In this document: piece after piece, positions 15,853-25,052 of the stretch
Layout of the letters: every line of letters begins with the position of its first letter
Position numbering within the stretch: position 1 is the first letter of the stretch
Source of the DNA: Acidobacteriota bacterium
Lineage (GTDB): Bacteria > Acidobacteriota > Vicinamibacteria > Vicinamibacterales > UBA2999
Assembly (NCBI GenBank): GCA_963169195.1
Contig: CAUJDN010000066.1
Location: forward strand, 1-64,000
DNA: 64,000 nucleotides
Direction of reading: 5' to 3'
Position numbers and translations under genes: made by a program
Notes under the pieces: generated by a model
The model's input: the letters and a program-made list of their open reading frames with translations, nothing else
Told to the model about the DNA's origin: nothing
Databases searched by the model: none

Positions 15853-17541
15853 CTACTTGCCGGCCGCTCCGCCGTCCGGCGCGCGACGGTCCATGCCGCC
15901 CTCGAGCATGTGGTCCTTCGGATTGACCACGATGACCTCGGCCACGCCCTGGCCGCCGCTCTCGCTGACCGTGTGGCCCATGCCCTGCAGGGTCTTGATC
16001 GTGTCGGCCGAGAATCCGAAGCGCTCCATCGAGAGGCGATCCGGCAGCCACTGGTGGTGCATGCGGCCGGCGTCCACGGCTTCCTGCGCATTCATGCCGA
16101 AGTCGATGACGTTCAGCAGGGTCATCAGCACCGTATTGATGATGGTGCGGCCGCCAGGCGAGCCGGTCACCATGAAGAGCTGCCCGTCCTTCGCCACGAT
16201 CGTGGGCGACATGCTCGAGAGCATCCGCTTGCCGACCTGGGCGAGATTCGGCGGCGTGCCGATGAGGCCCTGCTCGGTGGTGAGGCCGGGGCCGGCGTTG
16301 AAGTCGCCCATCTCGTTGTTCAGCAGGAACCCGGCGCCGGGCACGACGATGCGGGAGCCGTAGCCGTACTCGAGGGTGTAGGTGAGGGACACGGCATTGC
16401 GATTGGCGTCCACCACCGAGAAGTGCGTCGTCTCCTGCGACTCGGTTGGCCAGGTGAACGTCGTCGGCGACGACTTCGAGGCCTTGTTCGGGTTGATGGA
16501 CTTTCGCAGGGCGTCGGCGTATTCCTTCGAGATGAGTCGCGCGACGGGCATGTTCATGACGAAGTCCGGATCACCCAGGTACTGCGCGCGATCCGCGAAG
16601 GCGCGGCGCATGGACTCGGCGATGAGGTGCAGGTTCTGGGCGGAGCCGTAGCCGTTCGCCTTGAGATCGTAGCCCTCCAGCACGTTCAGCATCTGGGTCA
16701 CGGCGATGCCGCCAGAGGAGGGCGGGGGCATCCCGATGATCTCGTAACCGCGGTAGGTGCCCTTGATGACCTCGCGCCGCTTCGCCTGGTACTTCTTCAG
16801 ATCCTCGCGCGTGATGAGGCCGCCATTGGCCTTCATGTCCTTCTCGATGAGGGCGGCGGTCTCGCCCTCGTAGAACCCGGAGGGGCCCTGGTCGGCGATG
16901 CGCTGCAGGGTCCGCGCCAGGTCGGGCTGCTTCAGGGTGTCGCCGGCCTCGTAGGGCTTGCCGTTCTTCGAGAACTGCGCGAGCGACGCGGGGTGCTTCT
17001 GGAACTCGTCCAGCTGGCCGGCCAGCGATCGGGCCAGGTTGTGGCTCACCTCGAACCCGTCGCGCGCCAGCGTGATGGCCGGCGTCACCAGATCCTTCCA
17101 GGGCTTCGAGCCGAGCTCCTTCCAGGCCATGTGGAGTCCTGCCACCGTGCCAGGCACCCCGACCGACCGATGGCTGTTGTGGTGGAGGTCGAAGTCGTAC
17201 TTGCCGTCCTTCAGCCACATCTCGGCGTTGGCTCCGGACGGCGCGGCCTCGCGGAAGTCGAACGACGTGGCCTCGCCCTTCGCCCCCCGATAGACGATGA
17301 AGCCGCCACCGCCGATATTGCCGGCGGTGGGGTGCGTGACGGCGAGCGCGAAGGCCGTCGCCACGGCGGCGTCGATGGCGTTCCCCCCGCCCCTGATGAC
17401 CTGCCACCCGACCTCGGACGCGATGTCGCTCTGCGACACCACCATGCCCGTGCGGGCGCGTACCGGCGCCGAGCCGGCCTGGAGGGAGAGGGACGTCACG
17501 ACGAGGGCGGCGGTGAGCAGGACGAACGAGCGGCGGGTCAT
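15853..17541 (-). CDS. ggt: gamma-glutamyltransferase
   Basis: 562 residues from ATG 17541 with GGAGG 4 nt upstream. The signal peptide (MTRRSFVLLTAALVVTSLSL) sends it to the periplasm. The Ntn-hydrolase precursor should cleave itself before T371 in the motif TTHFSVVDANRN, which aligns with the nucleophile Thr of E. coli Ggt. GGGGFIVYR, the substrate-site SSMSP and the oxyanion GSPGG (TGSPGGRTII) are all present. The enzyme breaks down glutathione and gamma-glutamyl compounds. The long open frame continuing upstream to 18423 is only the antisense-compatible frame through the rhodanese gene. The gap 15743-15852 holds a C-rich CGAGCCTCGAGCCC-type mosaic and no gene. Confidence 0.95.
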   Translation of the reverse strand: MTRRSFVLLTAALVVTSLSLQAGSAPVRARTGMVVSQSDIASEVGWQVIRGGGNAIDAAVATAFALAVTHPTAGNIGGGGFIVYRGAKGEATSFDFREAAPSGANAEMWLKDGKYDFDLHHNSHRSVGVPGTVAGLHMAWKELGSKPWKDLVTPAITLARDGFEVSHNLARSLAGQLDEFQKHPASLAQFSKNGKPYEAGDTLKQPDLARTLQRIADQGPSGFYEGETAALIEKDMKANGGLITREDLKKYQAKRREVIKGTYRGYEIIGMPPPSSGGIAVTQMLNVLEGYDLKANGYGSAQNLHLIAESMRRAFADRAQYLGDPDFVMNMPVARLISKEYADALRKSINPNKASKSSPTTFTWPTESQETTHFSVVDANRNAVSLTYTLEYGYGSRIVVPGAGFLLNNEMGDFNAGPGLTTEQGLIGTPPNLAQVGKRMLSSMSPTIVAKDGQLFMVTGSPGGRTIINTVLMTLLNVIDFGMNAQEAVDAGRMHHQWLPDRLSMERFGFSADTIKTLQGMGHTVSESGGQGVAEVIVVNPKDHMLEGGMDRRAPDGGAAGK

Positions 17542-17556
17542 AGAGCCTCCGCGGGC

Positions 17557-17562
17557 ATTATA
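17557..17562 (-). promoter_or_regulatory. -10 box (TATAAT) of the gamma-glutamyltransferase gene
   Basis: The minus strand carries a perfect TATAAT ending 15 nt before the ggt ATG, with a GGAGG ribosome site between. A weak -35-like CTGTCC lies 16 nt further upstream. In such GC-rich DNA a consensus -10 at this distance is unlikely by chance. Confidence 0.55.
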
Positions 17563-17633
17563 GATGCAGTCGGGAGAGGGACAGCGCGGGGAGGGCATCC
17601 GAACAGCGTCGGGAGGAGCCCGCGCCGTATGGC

Positions 17634-18515
17634 CTACGGCTTGGTCTTGATGGGCGTGTCCTCCCGGTTCCCCCACTCCTCCCAGGCGCCGTAGTAGTTC
17701 CTGAGCCTGGCGAGGTCGTGGCCGATGAGCGCGAGTGTGAAGAGGTCGTGGGAGGCCCGCATGCCCACCTGGCAGTACGCGATGATCTCGTCCGACGGCA
17801 GGATGCCCTTGTCGCGGTAGAGCGTCGCAATCTCCGCCGCGGGCTTGAACGCGTGCGTCTTCGGGTCGAACGTGTCCTCCCAGTACACCGGCACGGACGA
17901 CTCGATGAACCCCGCGCGCTTGATGCCGCGGAAGTCCTTGCCGTCGATCTCGCCCTGGCTCCGCGCATCGACGATCTTCACCCCCGGCGTGCTGATGGCC
18001 GCCAGCACGTCCCTGGCCGTGGCGTGCCCGGTGCGGCGGGTCTTGACGCGGAACGGGGTCGAAGCGGCAAGCGCCGGCAGGTCGGTTGAGGTGGCGCGCG
18101 CCTCGAGCGTCCACTTCGTCCAGCCGCCGTTCAGCAGCGCCACGTCGGCGTGCCCGTAGTAGTTGAGAATCCACCACAACCGTGCGGCGTAGATACCGCC
18201 CCGCTCGTCGTAGGCCACCACGCGCGTATCCGGGCCGATGCCGAGCTTCGCCATCAGGGCCTCGAAGTCGGCCGGCGCAGGCAGGAAGTCCGGCGGTGCC
18301 TTCGGGTTGCGGATCCAGTTGTTGTCGAGCCATACGGCGTTCGGGATGTGCCCCTCCGCGTAGCCGCGGGGCCGGAGGTCGACAATGCGGAGGTTCGCGT
18401 CGGCGGTGCGCGTGGCCAGCCACGCGGTGTCGACCAGCAGTTCAGGGCGGGCGTATCCGCCGGGCGTCGCCGCAGACTGGAGGCTGAGGAGCAGGAGGGC
18501 GAGAAGTAGCGGCAT
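17634..18515 (-). CDS. rhodanese-type sulfurtransferase, secreted
   Basis: 293 residues with an N-terminal signal peptide (MPLLLALLLLSLQSAATPGG). There are two rhodanese modules. The first, inactive, has RIVDLRPRGYAEGHIPNA and a Trp/Tyr-rich region. The second carries the active-site loop CQVGMR with nucleophile C248, preceded by VKIVDARSQGEIDG. This two-module layout is that of thiosulfate or 3-mercaptopyruvate sulfurtransferases. It acts outside the cytoplasm, perhaps in sulfide or cyanide handling. A TAGAAT box lies 6 nt before the ATG (complement of 18522-18527), so the mRNA may be leaderless. The next gene downstream on this strand is ggt. Confidence 0.9.
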   Translation of the reverse strand: MPLLLALLLLSLQSAATPGGYARPELLVDTAWLATRTADANLRIVDLRPRGYAEGHIPNAVWLDNNWIRNPKAPPDFLPAPADFEALMAKLGIGPDTRVVAYDERGGIYAARLWWILNYYGHADVALLNGGWTKWTLEARATSTDLPALAASTPFRVKTRRTGHATARDVLAAISTPGVKIVDARSQGEIDGKDFRGIKRAGFIESSVPVYWEDTFDPKTHAFKPAAEIATLYRDKGILPSDEIIAYCQVGMRASHDLFTLALIGHDLARLRNYYGAWEEWGNREDTPIKTKP

Positions 18516-18603
18516 CCGGCGATTCTACGCCGTCGCCGAGGCTGAAGCCTCGGCGCTCCATTCGCGGGCCTCGGGAGGCCCGGCGGTGTCAGAATAGGGC
18601 GCG

Positions 18604-19758
18604 ATGCCCTCCGCCGTGCCCGTCTCGTCCAAGCTGCCCGATATCGGCACGAGCATCTTCGCCGTGATGACCCGGCTCGCCAACGAGCACGGCGCCATCA
18701 ACCTGTCGCAGGGGTTTCCCGACTTCGACTGCGATCCGGCGCTGGTGGAGGCCGTGGCGCGGGCGATGCGGGCGGGACACAACCAGTACGCGCCGATGCC
18801 CGGGGTGCTGGCGCTGCGCGAGGCCATCGCGCGGAAGGTCGCGCACTGCTATGGGGCGCCGTACGACCCGGTGACCGAAGTCGTGGTGACCTCGGGGGCG
18901 ACGGCCGGCCTCTACGCGACGCTGACGGCGCTGGTCCACTCCGGCGACGAAGTGGTGATCTTCGAGCCCTGCTACGACTCCTACGTGCCGGTCATCCGGC
19001 TGAGCGGCGGCACGCCGGTCTTCGTCAGCCTGCGCCATCCGGATTACGCCGTGGACTGGGACGAGGTCCGCCGGGCCCTCACCCCGCGCACGCGCCTGAT
19101 CCTGGTCAACACTCCGCACAATCCGACCGGCGTCACATGGTCACCCGACGACATGCGGCGTCTCGCCGCCCTCGTGGACGGCACGAACATCCTGCTCGTG
19201 TCAGACGAGGTGTACGAGCACATCATCTTCGACGGCCGCCGGCACGAGAGCCTCCTGCGGTACCCGGAGCTGCGCGAGCGCGCGGTGGTCATCAGCTCGT
19301 TCGGCAAGACGTTCCACACGACCGGCTGGAAGGTGGGGTACTGCGTCGCCCCCCGGCCGCTGATGGCCGAAGTGACGCGCGTGCACCAGTTCGTCACCTT
19401 CACGGTGCACACGCCGTCGCAGGTGGCGTTGGCGGAGTTCGTCTCGCGCGATCCGTCCGCGGCCGCGCTGCCCGGCTTCTACCAGGAGAAGCGGGACCGG
19501 TTCCTGGCGTTGATGGAAGGCTCGCGCTTCCGGCCGCTCAGGTGCGAGGGGACCTACTTCCAGCTGATGGATTACTCGGCCATCACCCATGACGGCGACA
19601 AGGCCGCCGCCGAGTGGCTGCTCAGGGCTCACGGCGTCGCCTCGATCCCGGTCTCGGCGTTTCTCTACAAGGACACAGGCGGGCCCGTCCTCCGCTTCTG
19701 CTTCGCGAAAAAGGACGAGACATTGGCCGCTGCGGGCGAGCGCCTGAAGCGCGTGTGA
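18604..19758 (+). CDS. ybdL: PLP-dependent aminotransferase, methionine/aromatic type (YbdL-like)
   Basis: 384 residues of a class I/II fold-type I aminotransferase. AINLSQGFPDFD, NQYAPMPGVLALREAI, VVTSGATAGLYA and NTPHNPTG follow in order. The PLP lysine is in SSFGKTFHTTGWKVGYCVAP, a signature shared with E. coli YbdL (methionine-2-oxo-acid transaminase) and kynurenine aminotransferases. Length and end (LRFCFAKKDETL) match YbdL closely. It transfers amino groups from Met, Phe or His to 2-oxo acids. The rhodanese gene is divergent, 88 bp away. No Shine-Dalgarno; CAGAAT lies 8 nt before the ATG. The 105-bp gap after the stop holds nothing recognisable. Confidence 0.92.
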   Translation: MPSAVPVSSKLPDIGTSIFAVMTRLANEHGAINLSQGFPDFDCDPALVEAVARAMRAGHNQYAPMPGVLALREAIARKVAHCYGAPYDPVTEVVVTSGATAGLYATLTALVHSGDEVVIFEPCYDSYVPVIRLSGGTPVFVSLRHPDYAVDWDEVRRALTPRTRLILVNTPHNPTGVTWSPDDMRRLAALVDGTNILLVSDEVYEHIIFDGRRHESLLRYPELRERAVVISSFGKTFHTTGWKVGYCVAPRPLMAEVTRVHQFVTFTVHTPSQVALAEFVSRDPSAAALPGFYQEKRDRFLALMEGSRFRPLRCEGTYFQLMDYSAITHDGDKAAAEWLLRAHGVASIPVSAFLYKDTGGPVLRFCFAKKDETLAAAGERLKRV

Positions 19759-19863
19759 ATGGAGACGCGATCCGCCGGCGCGGCCATCGCACGGCAGCGT
19801 GTCGTCGCCATGACGGTCCGCCGCCGATTCCGGGTGATGGCCGCGGCGCGTGACCGGCGTGGG

Positions 19864-22479
19864 TCATCGCACCGGACCGAACAGGGCGGCGTTGATCATG
19901 AGCAGCTGGGTCTGCTCCGTGAAGCCGCGGAAGTTCGGGTCCTCGGCGAAGGCGACGAGGTGCCCCTCACCGACCGGCTGGTGCAGCAGGAAGGCCTTGC
20001 GGGCCAGCTGCGCCTGCGCCTCCTCCCACATCAGCCCGCTCGCCACCAGCCGATCCCGGGCCGCGTAGAGGCCGACGTTGGTCCCGCGGTCGAGCGTCAG
20101 GGGAGCGAACACGCGGTCGCCCTCCACCATGGCCTGGATCTCGCCGTCGGTCCCCGACGCCAGCCAGTGCTCCATGTTCATCACCACCCGCGCCAGGATG
20201 CCGGTGGTCGTCTCGGGCCGCTCCCGCGGCGGCGTGAGGGCTGCGTCGAGATCGTACTGTGACGGCGGAACGCCTGCTGGCGGGGCGGGCTCCTGCGGCC
20301 GGTCGGGGCGCCCGTCCCGCAGTTCGGTGTAGGTCGAGAGCAGGTTGACGCGATCGCCCGCGGCCCAGCGTGACGCCTCGGCCAGGGTCATCAGCGTGCC
20401 GCCGGCCCGCATCCACTCGCGCAGCCGGGGCAGCAGGCCGTCGAGGGCACCGCCGTAGCTGGCCGAGGGGAGAATCAGCACATCGTAGTCGGCCAGGCGT
20501 GCCCGTCCGAGCGAGCCGAGGCGGACGGCCGTGACCGGCAGGCCGAAGCGACGCTCGAGGGAGAACCGCGCCCAGCCGGCCGACAGGCTCTGCACCGGCG
20601 CGTCCCAGGCCAGCAGCACGCGTGGGAGCTTCAGCAGCCGCATGGTGTTGCTGCCGAGCGACAGCCCATCGTCGACCCAGGCCGTGTCGATCGGCACCGC
20701 CTCGACCCGGTGCGCGGCGGCAATCTCGCCGAGCTGCTGGCGCAGCGTGGGCGGGTTCTCGGCGTGGCGCAGCAGCATCGTGCCGATGCCGAAGCGCCGG
20801 CCGCCATGGGTGAAGGCCCCGCCGGACACGCGCACGGTCAGCCCGCGCCGCATCGCCTCGATCGCGGCCGAGGCGGCGCCGCTGCCCCAGGGGATGAGGT
20901 AGCCGATCTGCCCGGCGGCCAACACCGGCGCCGGCGCCTCGCCCCAGGCCGAGGCCGGCGCGCCGGTTCCCCGCTCGCTCACCAGCATCTCGACGTCGTA
21001 GACCAGCGGCAGGCTCCAGGCCGTGATGTCGTAGATCTGGTCCGGCAATCGCTGCCGGCGCCGCCGATCCTGTTCGGCGACAAACGCCTCGCCCATGCCG
21101 ACGTGCGCGTCGAGCAGCGTCCGCACCAGCCGCATCCTCGGTTGCCCGAGCGGGACGACCGCGGCGCCGGCGGGGACCTCGCGGGCGCCGATCGTGACGG
21201 CCCGATCGAGTCGCCGCACGTCGACGCCGTTCAGCAGGAGCAGCCGGGCCAGCCGATCGAGCTTGCCGGGATCGTCGCCGGGCAGCAGGACGTACTCGGT
21301 GCGCCCGCCCTCGGCGACCGCCGAGCGCTGGTACTCCACGAAGTCGCGCAGCAGCCGCTCGCGATGGCGGGCCGCCGTGGCGGCGGTCTCGATGGCGGCG
21401 GTGAAGTGGCGCACCACGCCGTCGCGATAGGTCAGCCGCGTCCCGTCACGCCGGGTGTAGACGAGCCCGCGCGCCGAAGCCATCTCGAAGGTCTTGCCAA
21501 GGGCGCCGATGTAGAAGGGCCACGACGCGCCGTAGCCCGGGTAGAACGAGTCGTAGATCTCGCGGTTGAAGTACTGGAAGCCGCGCGCGTCGAAGCGAGC
21601 CGCCGTGGCGCGGCCGAACGGCTCCATCCATCCGCGCTGCGCTTCGGTGGTGTGCGCCGCCCCCGGGGGGGCGGCCGGCGGGAAGTAGTACTGTCCCTCG
21701 CCGCCCATCTCATGGAGGTCCACGACCACCTGCGGGAGCCACGCGAGCAGGAACGCGAGCTTGCCCCGCGTTTCCGGGTGGTTCACCGCGAACCAGTCGC
21801 GGTTCAGGTCGAACAGGTAGTGATTCGAGCGGCCCCCCGGCCACGGCTCGTCGCGTTCGGCCGCCAGCGGATCGGCGTCGGGCGCCAGCGCGCGGCCGTG
21901 CGTGTTGCTCGCCACGAACCGCGCCCGGCCGTCGGGGTTCTGCATCGGGTCGATGAGGACGATCGACTCGCGCAGAATGAGGTCGACCGTCGCGTCGCCG
22001 CGGGCCGCCAACAGGTGATAGGCCTCGGCCAACGCCGCGTCGACGCCCGAGATCTCGTTGCCATGGACGCTGTGGAGCAGGGCGGTGATGACCGGCTGCT
22101 CGGCCACGAGGCGGTCGATCTCCGATGCCGCGAGCCCCCGCGGATCGCCGAGTGCCCGCCGGCTCTCACGCACGCGATCGATCGCGGCCATGCGCGCCGG
22201 CGCGCCGACGATGAACAGCCAGAGCGGCCGGTCCTGCCAGCTCCGCGCGTACTCGACGAGTCGCGCGCGGTCCGGGGCGGCCTCGACGAGTGCCCGCAGG
22301 TAGCGCGGCACGTCCTCCGGGGCCGTGATCCGCTCACCGTGGTCGTGCCCGAGGACCTGCCGCAGCGTCGGAATCGCCGGATCGTAGGCGGTGCCAGGCG
22401 CCAGCTCGAGCACCTGCGATCGGGCCAATGCGGGAAGCGCGAGCAGCGAGAGCAGTGCCAGGATCAATCGACGCCTCAT
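19864..22479 (-). CDS. M14 family zinc carboxypeptidase, secreted
   Basis: 871 residues with a signal peptide (MRRRLILALLSLLALPALARS). The N-terminal half has the M14 zinc site: H and E in LLHSVHGNEISG and a distal His in VVVDLHEMGGEG. DPMQNPDGRARF and NHYLFDLNRDWFAVNHPE are also family hallmarks. The C-terminal half, from about residue 450, is an extra domain with DYDVLILPS and WMRAGGTLMTLAEASRW, resembling a glutamine-amidotransferase-like fold seen in large M14 proteins of this phylum. It probably trims peptides in the periplasm or outside. A GGAGG ribosome site precedes the ATG. Confidence 0.92.
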   Translation of the reverse strand: MRRRLILALLSLLALPALARSQVLELAPGTAYDPAIPTLRQVLGHDHGERITAPEDVPRYLRALVEAAPDRARLVEYARSWQDRPLWLFIVGAPARMAAIDRVRESRRALGDPRGLAASEIDRLVAEQPVITALLHSVHGNEISGVDAALAEAYHLLAARGDATVDLILRESIVLIDPMQNPDGRARFVASNTHGRALAPDADPLAAERDEPWPGGRSNHYLFDLNRDWFAVNHPETRGKLAFLLAWLPQVVVDLHEMGGEGQYYFPPAAPPGAAHTTEAQRGWMEPFGRATAARFDARGFQYFNREIYDSFYPGYGASWPFYIGALGKTFEMASARGLVYTRRDGTRLTYRDGVVRHFTAAIETAATAARHRERLLRDFVEYQRSAVAEGGRTEYVLLPGDDPGKLDRLARLLLLNGVDVRRLDRAVTIGAREVPAGAAVVPLGQPRMRLVRTLLDAHVGMGEAFVAEQDRRRRQRLPDQIYDITAWSLPLVYDVEMLVSERGTGAPASAWGEAPAPVLAAGQIGYLIPWGSGAASAAIEAMRRGLTVRVSGGAFTHGGRRFGIGTMLLRHAENPPTLRQQLGEIAAAHRVEAVPIDTAWVDDGLSLGSNTMRLLKLPRVLLAWDAPVQSLSAGWARFSLERRFGLPVTAVRLGSLGRARLADYDVLILPSASYGGALDGLLPRLREWMRAGGTLMTLAEASRWAAGDRVNLLSTYTELRDGRPDRPQEPAPPAGVPPSQYDLDAALTPPRERPETTTGILARVVMNMEHWLASGTDGEIQAMVEGDRVFAPLTLDRGTNVGLYAARDRLVASGLMWEEAQAQLARKAFLLHQPVGEGHLVAFAEDPNFRGFTEQTQLLMINAALFGPVR

Positions 22480-22589
22480 GCCGTGAAACCTCCACCCACG
22501 CGCATCTTAGCGCAGTGGCCGCTCGCCGTCGGGCGCTGGCGACGCCGCCCATCGAGCCAAAGCATGCGCCCCATCGCCGCGGCGGCGGG

Positions 22590-23399
22590 CTAGAGAATCC
22601 GCCGCAGGTAGTGTCCGATGCCGCGCGCCGGGTTCCATTGCCGCGGGTAGCCCAGCGACACTTCCTCGAAGCGGACGCCGTCCACCACCTTGGCCGACCG
22701 CAGGTGCAGGTGGCCGTACAGGACGGCCTCCACGTTGAACCGCTGGTGCCAGTCCTCGGTCAGCCTGGTGCCGCACCAGATGCGGAAGCGCGGGATGCGC
22801 GGCAGGACCGCCAGGTCGCGCCTGAGGGGGAAGTGGTTCGCCAGCACGAGTCGCGCGTCCGGAGGCAGGGCCTCGAGTCTCGCGCGGGCCTCGACGACGC
22901 GCGCGTGGCACCACGCCGCGCGGCTGTCGTACGGCGCAGGCCCCAGCAGGTCCTCATCGGCCGATCGCAGGTTGGCCTCGCGTGCCCAGCGCACGGCCGC
23001 GTCCGGGGCCATGCCATCCGGCGCGAACGAGTAGTCGTAGAGCAGGAACAGCGGAACGATGGCGCGCAGCGGGCCGTCGCCCGGCCACACCGGGTACGGA
23101 TCCTCCGGCGTCAGGACGCCGTGGCGGCGGCAGAGCGCGACGAGTCGCTCGTAGTGCGCGACGCCGCGCCGATCGGGCGCGAGATGCCGCGGCGTCCACA
23201 GATCGTGGTTGCCGGGGACCCAGACGACCTGGCGGAATCGCGCGGTCAGGGCGCGCAGGGCCGCGTCGAGCTGGGCTGGCGTGTCGCCGGCATCGCCGGC
23301 CAGGATGAGCCAGTCGTCCGGGTAGTGCTCCAGGGCCTCGAGACCCTCGCGATTCTCCCTGAACCCGACGTGCAGGTCGGCAATCGCCCAGAGCTTCAC
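22590..23399 (-). CDS. metallophosphoesterase, PptH-like 4'-phosphopantetheinyl hydrolase
   Basis: 269 residues from GTG 23399, which overlaps the stop of the phosphopantetheinyl transferase gene by 4 bp (GTGA). Calcineurin-type metal motifs in order: AIADLHVG (D-x-H), LILAGDAGD, WVPGNHDLW, LANHFPLRRD and YGHLHLRS. Phrases such as PDDWLI-AGD, FLLYDYSF-P, AWCH-RV and VRFEEVSLGYPR-W also occur in Mycobacterium tuberculosis PptH (Rv2795c). PptH removes phosphopantetheine from acyl carrier proteins and is likewise paired with the transferase PptT. I infer the same role here from motif wording plus gene pairing; a general phosphatase is the alternative. Confidence 0.85.
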   Translation of the reverse strand: MKLWAIADLHVGFRENREGLEALEHYPDDWLILAGDAGDTPAQLDAALRALTARFRQVVWVPGNHDLWTPRHLAPDRRGVAHYERLVALCRRHGVLTPEDPYPVWPGDGPLRAIVPLFLLYDYSFAPDGMAPDAAVRWAREANLRSADEDLLGPAPYDSRAAWCHARVVEARARLEALPPDARLVLANHFPLRRDLAVLPRIPRFRIWCGTRLTEDWHQRFNVEAVLYGHLHLRSAKVVDGVRFEEVSLGYPRQWNPARGIGHYLRRIL

Positions 23400-24130
23400 G
23401 CGTCCACCCGCGGCACGATGTCCTCGATACGCACATCGAGGTCGATGCCGGTGCGGCGCACGGCCACGGCCAGCCGGTGCCGCGGCGTCGGCCACGCCTG
23501 GGCGAACTGCCACGTCCTCGCGTCGTCTTCGATCTCGGGATCGAAAACAATGGTCGGCCGGGCCGGCGGACGCAGCTGGAACGCGAAGTGTCTCAGCGGC
23601 AGGGCCAGCCCCATCCCGCGGGCCTTGATGTAGGCCTCCTTGAGCGTCCAGTAGTCGAAGAAGACGCGCGGCTGCTCCCCGCCTGGCAGCGCGCGAAGCG
23701 CCGCCACCTCGGCCGGCGCGAAGAACCGGTCGGCGATGTCGTGGGTCAGCGCGCGGTCGATGCGTTCAACGTCCACCCCCACGTCGTGGGTCGGGGCCAT
23801 GGCGAGGGCGACCAGCCCGCTTGTGTGGGACACGTTGAAGCCGACCGGCAGGACGCCCGTCGGCGCCAGCACTTCCGGGCGCCCATGCGCGTTGGTGACG
23901 AACGCCCACTGACGGGGATCGCCGCCGAGATAGCGGGACAACTGGAGGCGGGCCAGGGCGCGGCCGATGACGAATCGTTCCCGATCGGCGTCGAAGTGGA
24001 ACTGCGCTTCGCGGTCCCGCTCGTCAGGGCTGAGCAGGGTCCGGTACCGGTCGAGCCGTGCACGCACGCCGGGCGCGTCCTGCTGAACGGTGAGCACCAG
24101 CACGGCGTGATCGGGGAAGGCTTCGACCAT
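23396..24130 (-). CDS. 4'-phosphopantetheinyl transferase, Sfp type
   Basis: 244 residues. The three Sfp-type motifs are present: FNVSHTSGLVALA, GVDVERID (Mg-binding Asp/Glu) and DYWTLKEAYIKARGMGL with the WxxKEA core. It transfers the phosphopantetheine arm of CoA to carrier-protein serines, activating fatty-acid, polyketide or peptide synthases. No such synthase lies in the window, so the target is elsewhere. Its 3' end overlaps the PptH-like gene by 4 bp. The start is only 28 bp from the start of the divergent secreted-protein gene. Confidence 0.92.
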   Translation of the reverse strand: MVEAFPDHAVLVLTVQQDAPGVRARLDRYRTLLSPDERDREAQFHFDADRERFVIGRALARLQLSRYLGGDPRQWAFVTNAHGRPEVLAPTGVLPVGFNVSHTSGLVALAMAPTHDVGVDVERIDRALTHDIADRFFAPAEVAALRALPGGEQPRVFFDYWTLKEAYIKARGMGLALPLRHFAFQLRPPARPTIVFDPEIEDDARTWQFAQAWPTPRHRLAVAVRRTGIDLDVRIEDIVPRVDA

Positions 24131-24158
24131 TGATCGACGGATGCGTCATCATTATCGT

Positions 24159-25052
24159 ATGGCGCGCATGCGCGGCCTGGCGGCGACCCTGTTGGCCCTG
24201 GCGGTGGCTCCCTTCGTTCCGTCCCCGAACGCGCCGGGCGCGCAGTCGCGTCCGCTCCCGGACCGGGACGCCTTTTTCGCCGAAGTGCAGAAGCGGCTGG
24301 CGAGCAATGACATCATCCAGAGCCGCTACTCGTACCGCCAGACGTCCACCGAACTGAAACTGAACCCGTTCGGCCGCATGGGCACGGGCCCCGTGCTGGT
24401 GCACGAGGTCTACCCGCACCCGGACGAGGAGCTGACCTATCGGCGCCTGATCGAGCGCGAGAGCCGCCCGTTGAGCGCCACCGAGATCGCGGAGCAGGAC
24501 CGCGAATACCTCCGGAAGCTGGAGGCATGGAACCGCCGCACCGCGCGCGAGGGGGAGTCGGCGCGCCGGCTGCGGCTGCAGCGGGCCCAGGAGGGGCGCG
24601 AGCGGGACGAGGCGCGGGCGCGGGAAGCGCTGGAGGTGTTCGACTTCGCCATGATCGGGCGCGACACCTGGGAAGGGGAGCCGGCCATCATCCTCAGCTT
24701 CACGCCGAGGCCGGGCGCCCGCCCCAGAACGCGTGAAGGGCGGATTGCGCGCGCCTTCGCCGGCCGCGCCTGGGTCCACGAGCACGAGTACGAGGTGATG
24801 AACGTCGAGGCCACCGCCGTCGACGACGTGTCCTTCGGCTTCGGCATCATCGCGAAGCTGCACGCGGGATCCACCGCGAAGTTCGTGAGACGCCGCATCG
24901 ATGGGCGATGGATGCCCGTGGAATCCCGCTTCGACGGCACCGGCCGCGCCCTGCTCGTGCGCAGGGTCGTCATCAACTTCCGGCGCGAGTACTCCGACTA
25001 CCGGCCGTTCGAGCCCGATGAGTTGCCGGCGAGGCTCGGAGCGGGGCGCTGA
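24159..25052 (+). CDS. secreted protein of unknown function
   Basis: About 297 residues from ATG 24159 (ATG 24141 or 24168 are alternatives). A signal peptide (MRGLAATLLALAVAPFVPS) precedes a mature chain beginning near LPDRDAFFAEVQKRLASND. The middle is a highly charged helical stretch (EQDREYLRKLEAW, RLQRAQEGRERDEAR). The C-terminal half reads as antiparallel beta (GEPAIILSFTPRP; AGRAWVHEHEYEVMNVEATA; RWMPVESRFDGTGRALL), reminiscent of LolA/LppX-like half-barrels that carry lipids. That resemblance is by eye only. Its last 55 bp overlap the convergent DedA-like gene. Confidence 0.75.
   Translation: MARMRGLAATLLALAVAPFVPSPNAPGAQSRPLPDRDAFFAEVQKRLASNDIIQSRYSYRQTSTELKLNPFGRMGTGPVLVHEVYPHPDEELTYRRLIERESRPLSATEIAEQDREYLRKLEAWNRRTAREGESARRLRLQRAQEGRERDEARAREALEVFDFAMIGRDTWEGEPAIILSFTPRPGARPRTREGRIARAFAGRAWVHEHEYEVMNVEATAVDDVSFGFGIIAKLHAGSTAKFVRRRIDGRWMPVESRFDGTGRALLVRRVVINFRREYSDYRPFEPDELPARLGAGR

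Noticed and set aside
17542-18423. Gamma-glutamyltransferase extended to 856 residues
   Set aside because: The extra part is another frame of the rhodanese gene; ATG 17541 has GGAGG, a signal peptide and an upstream TATAAT.
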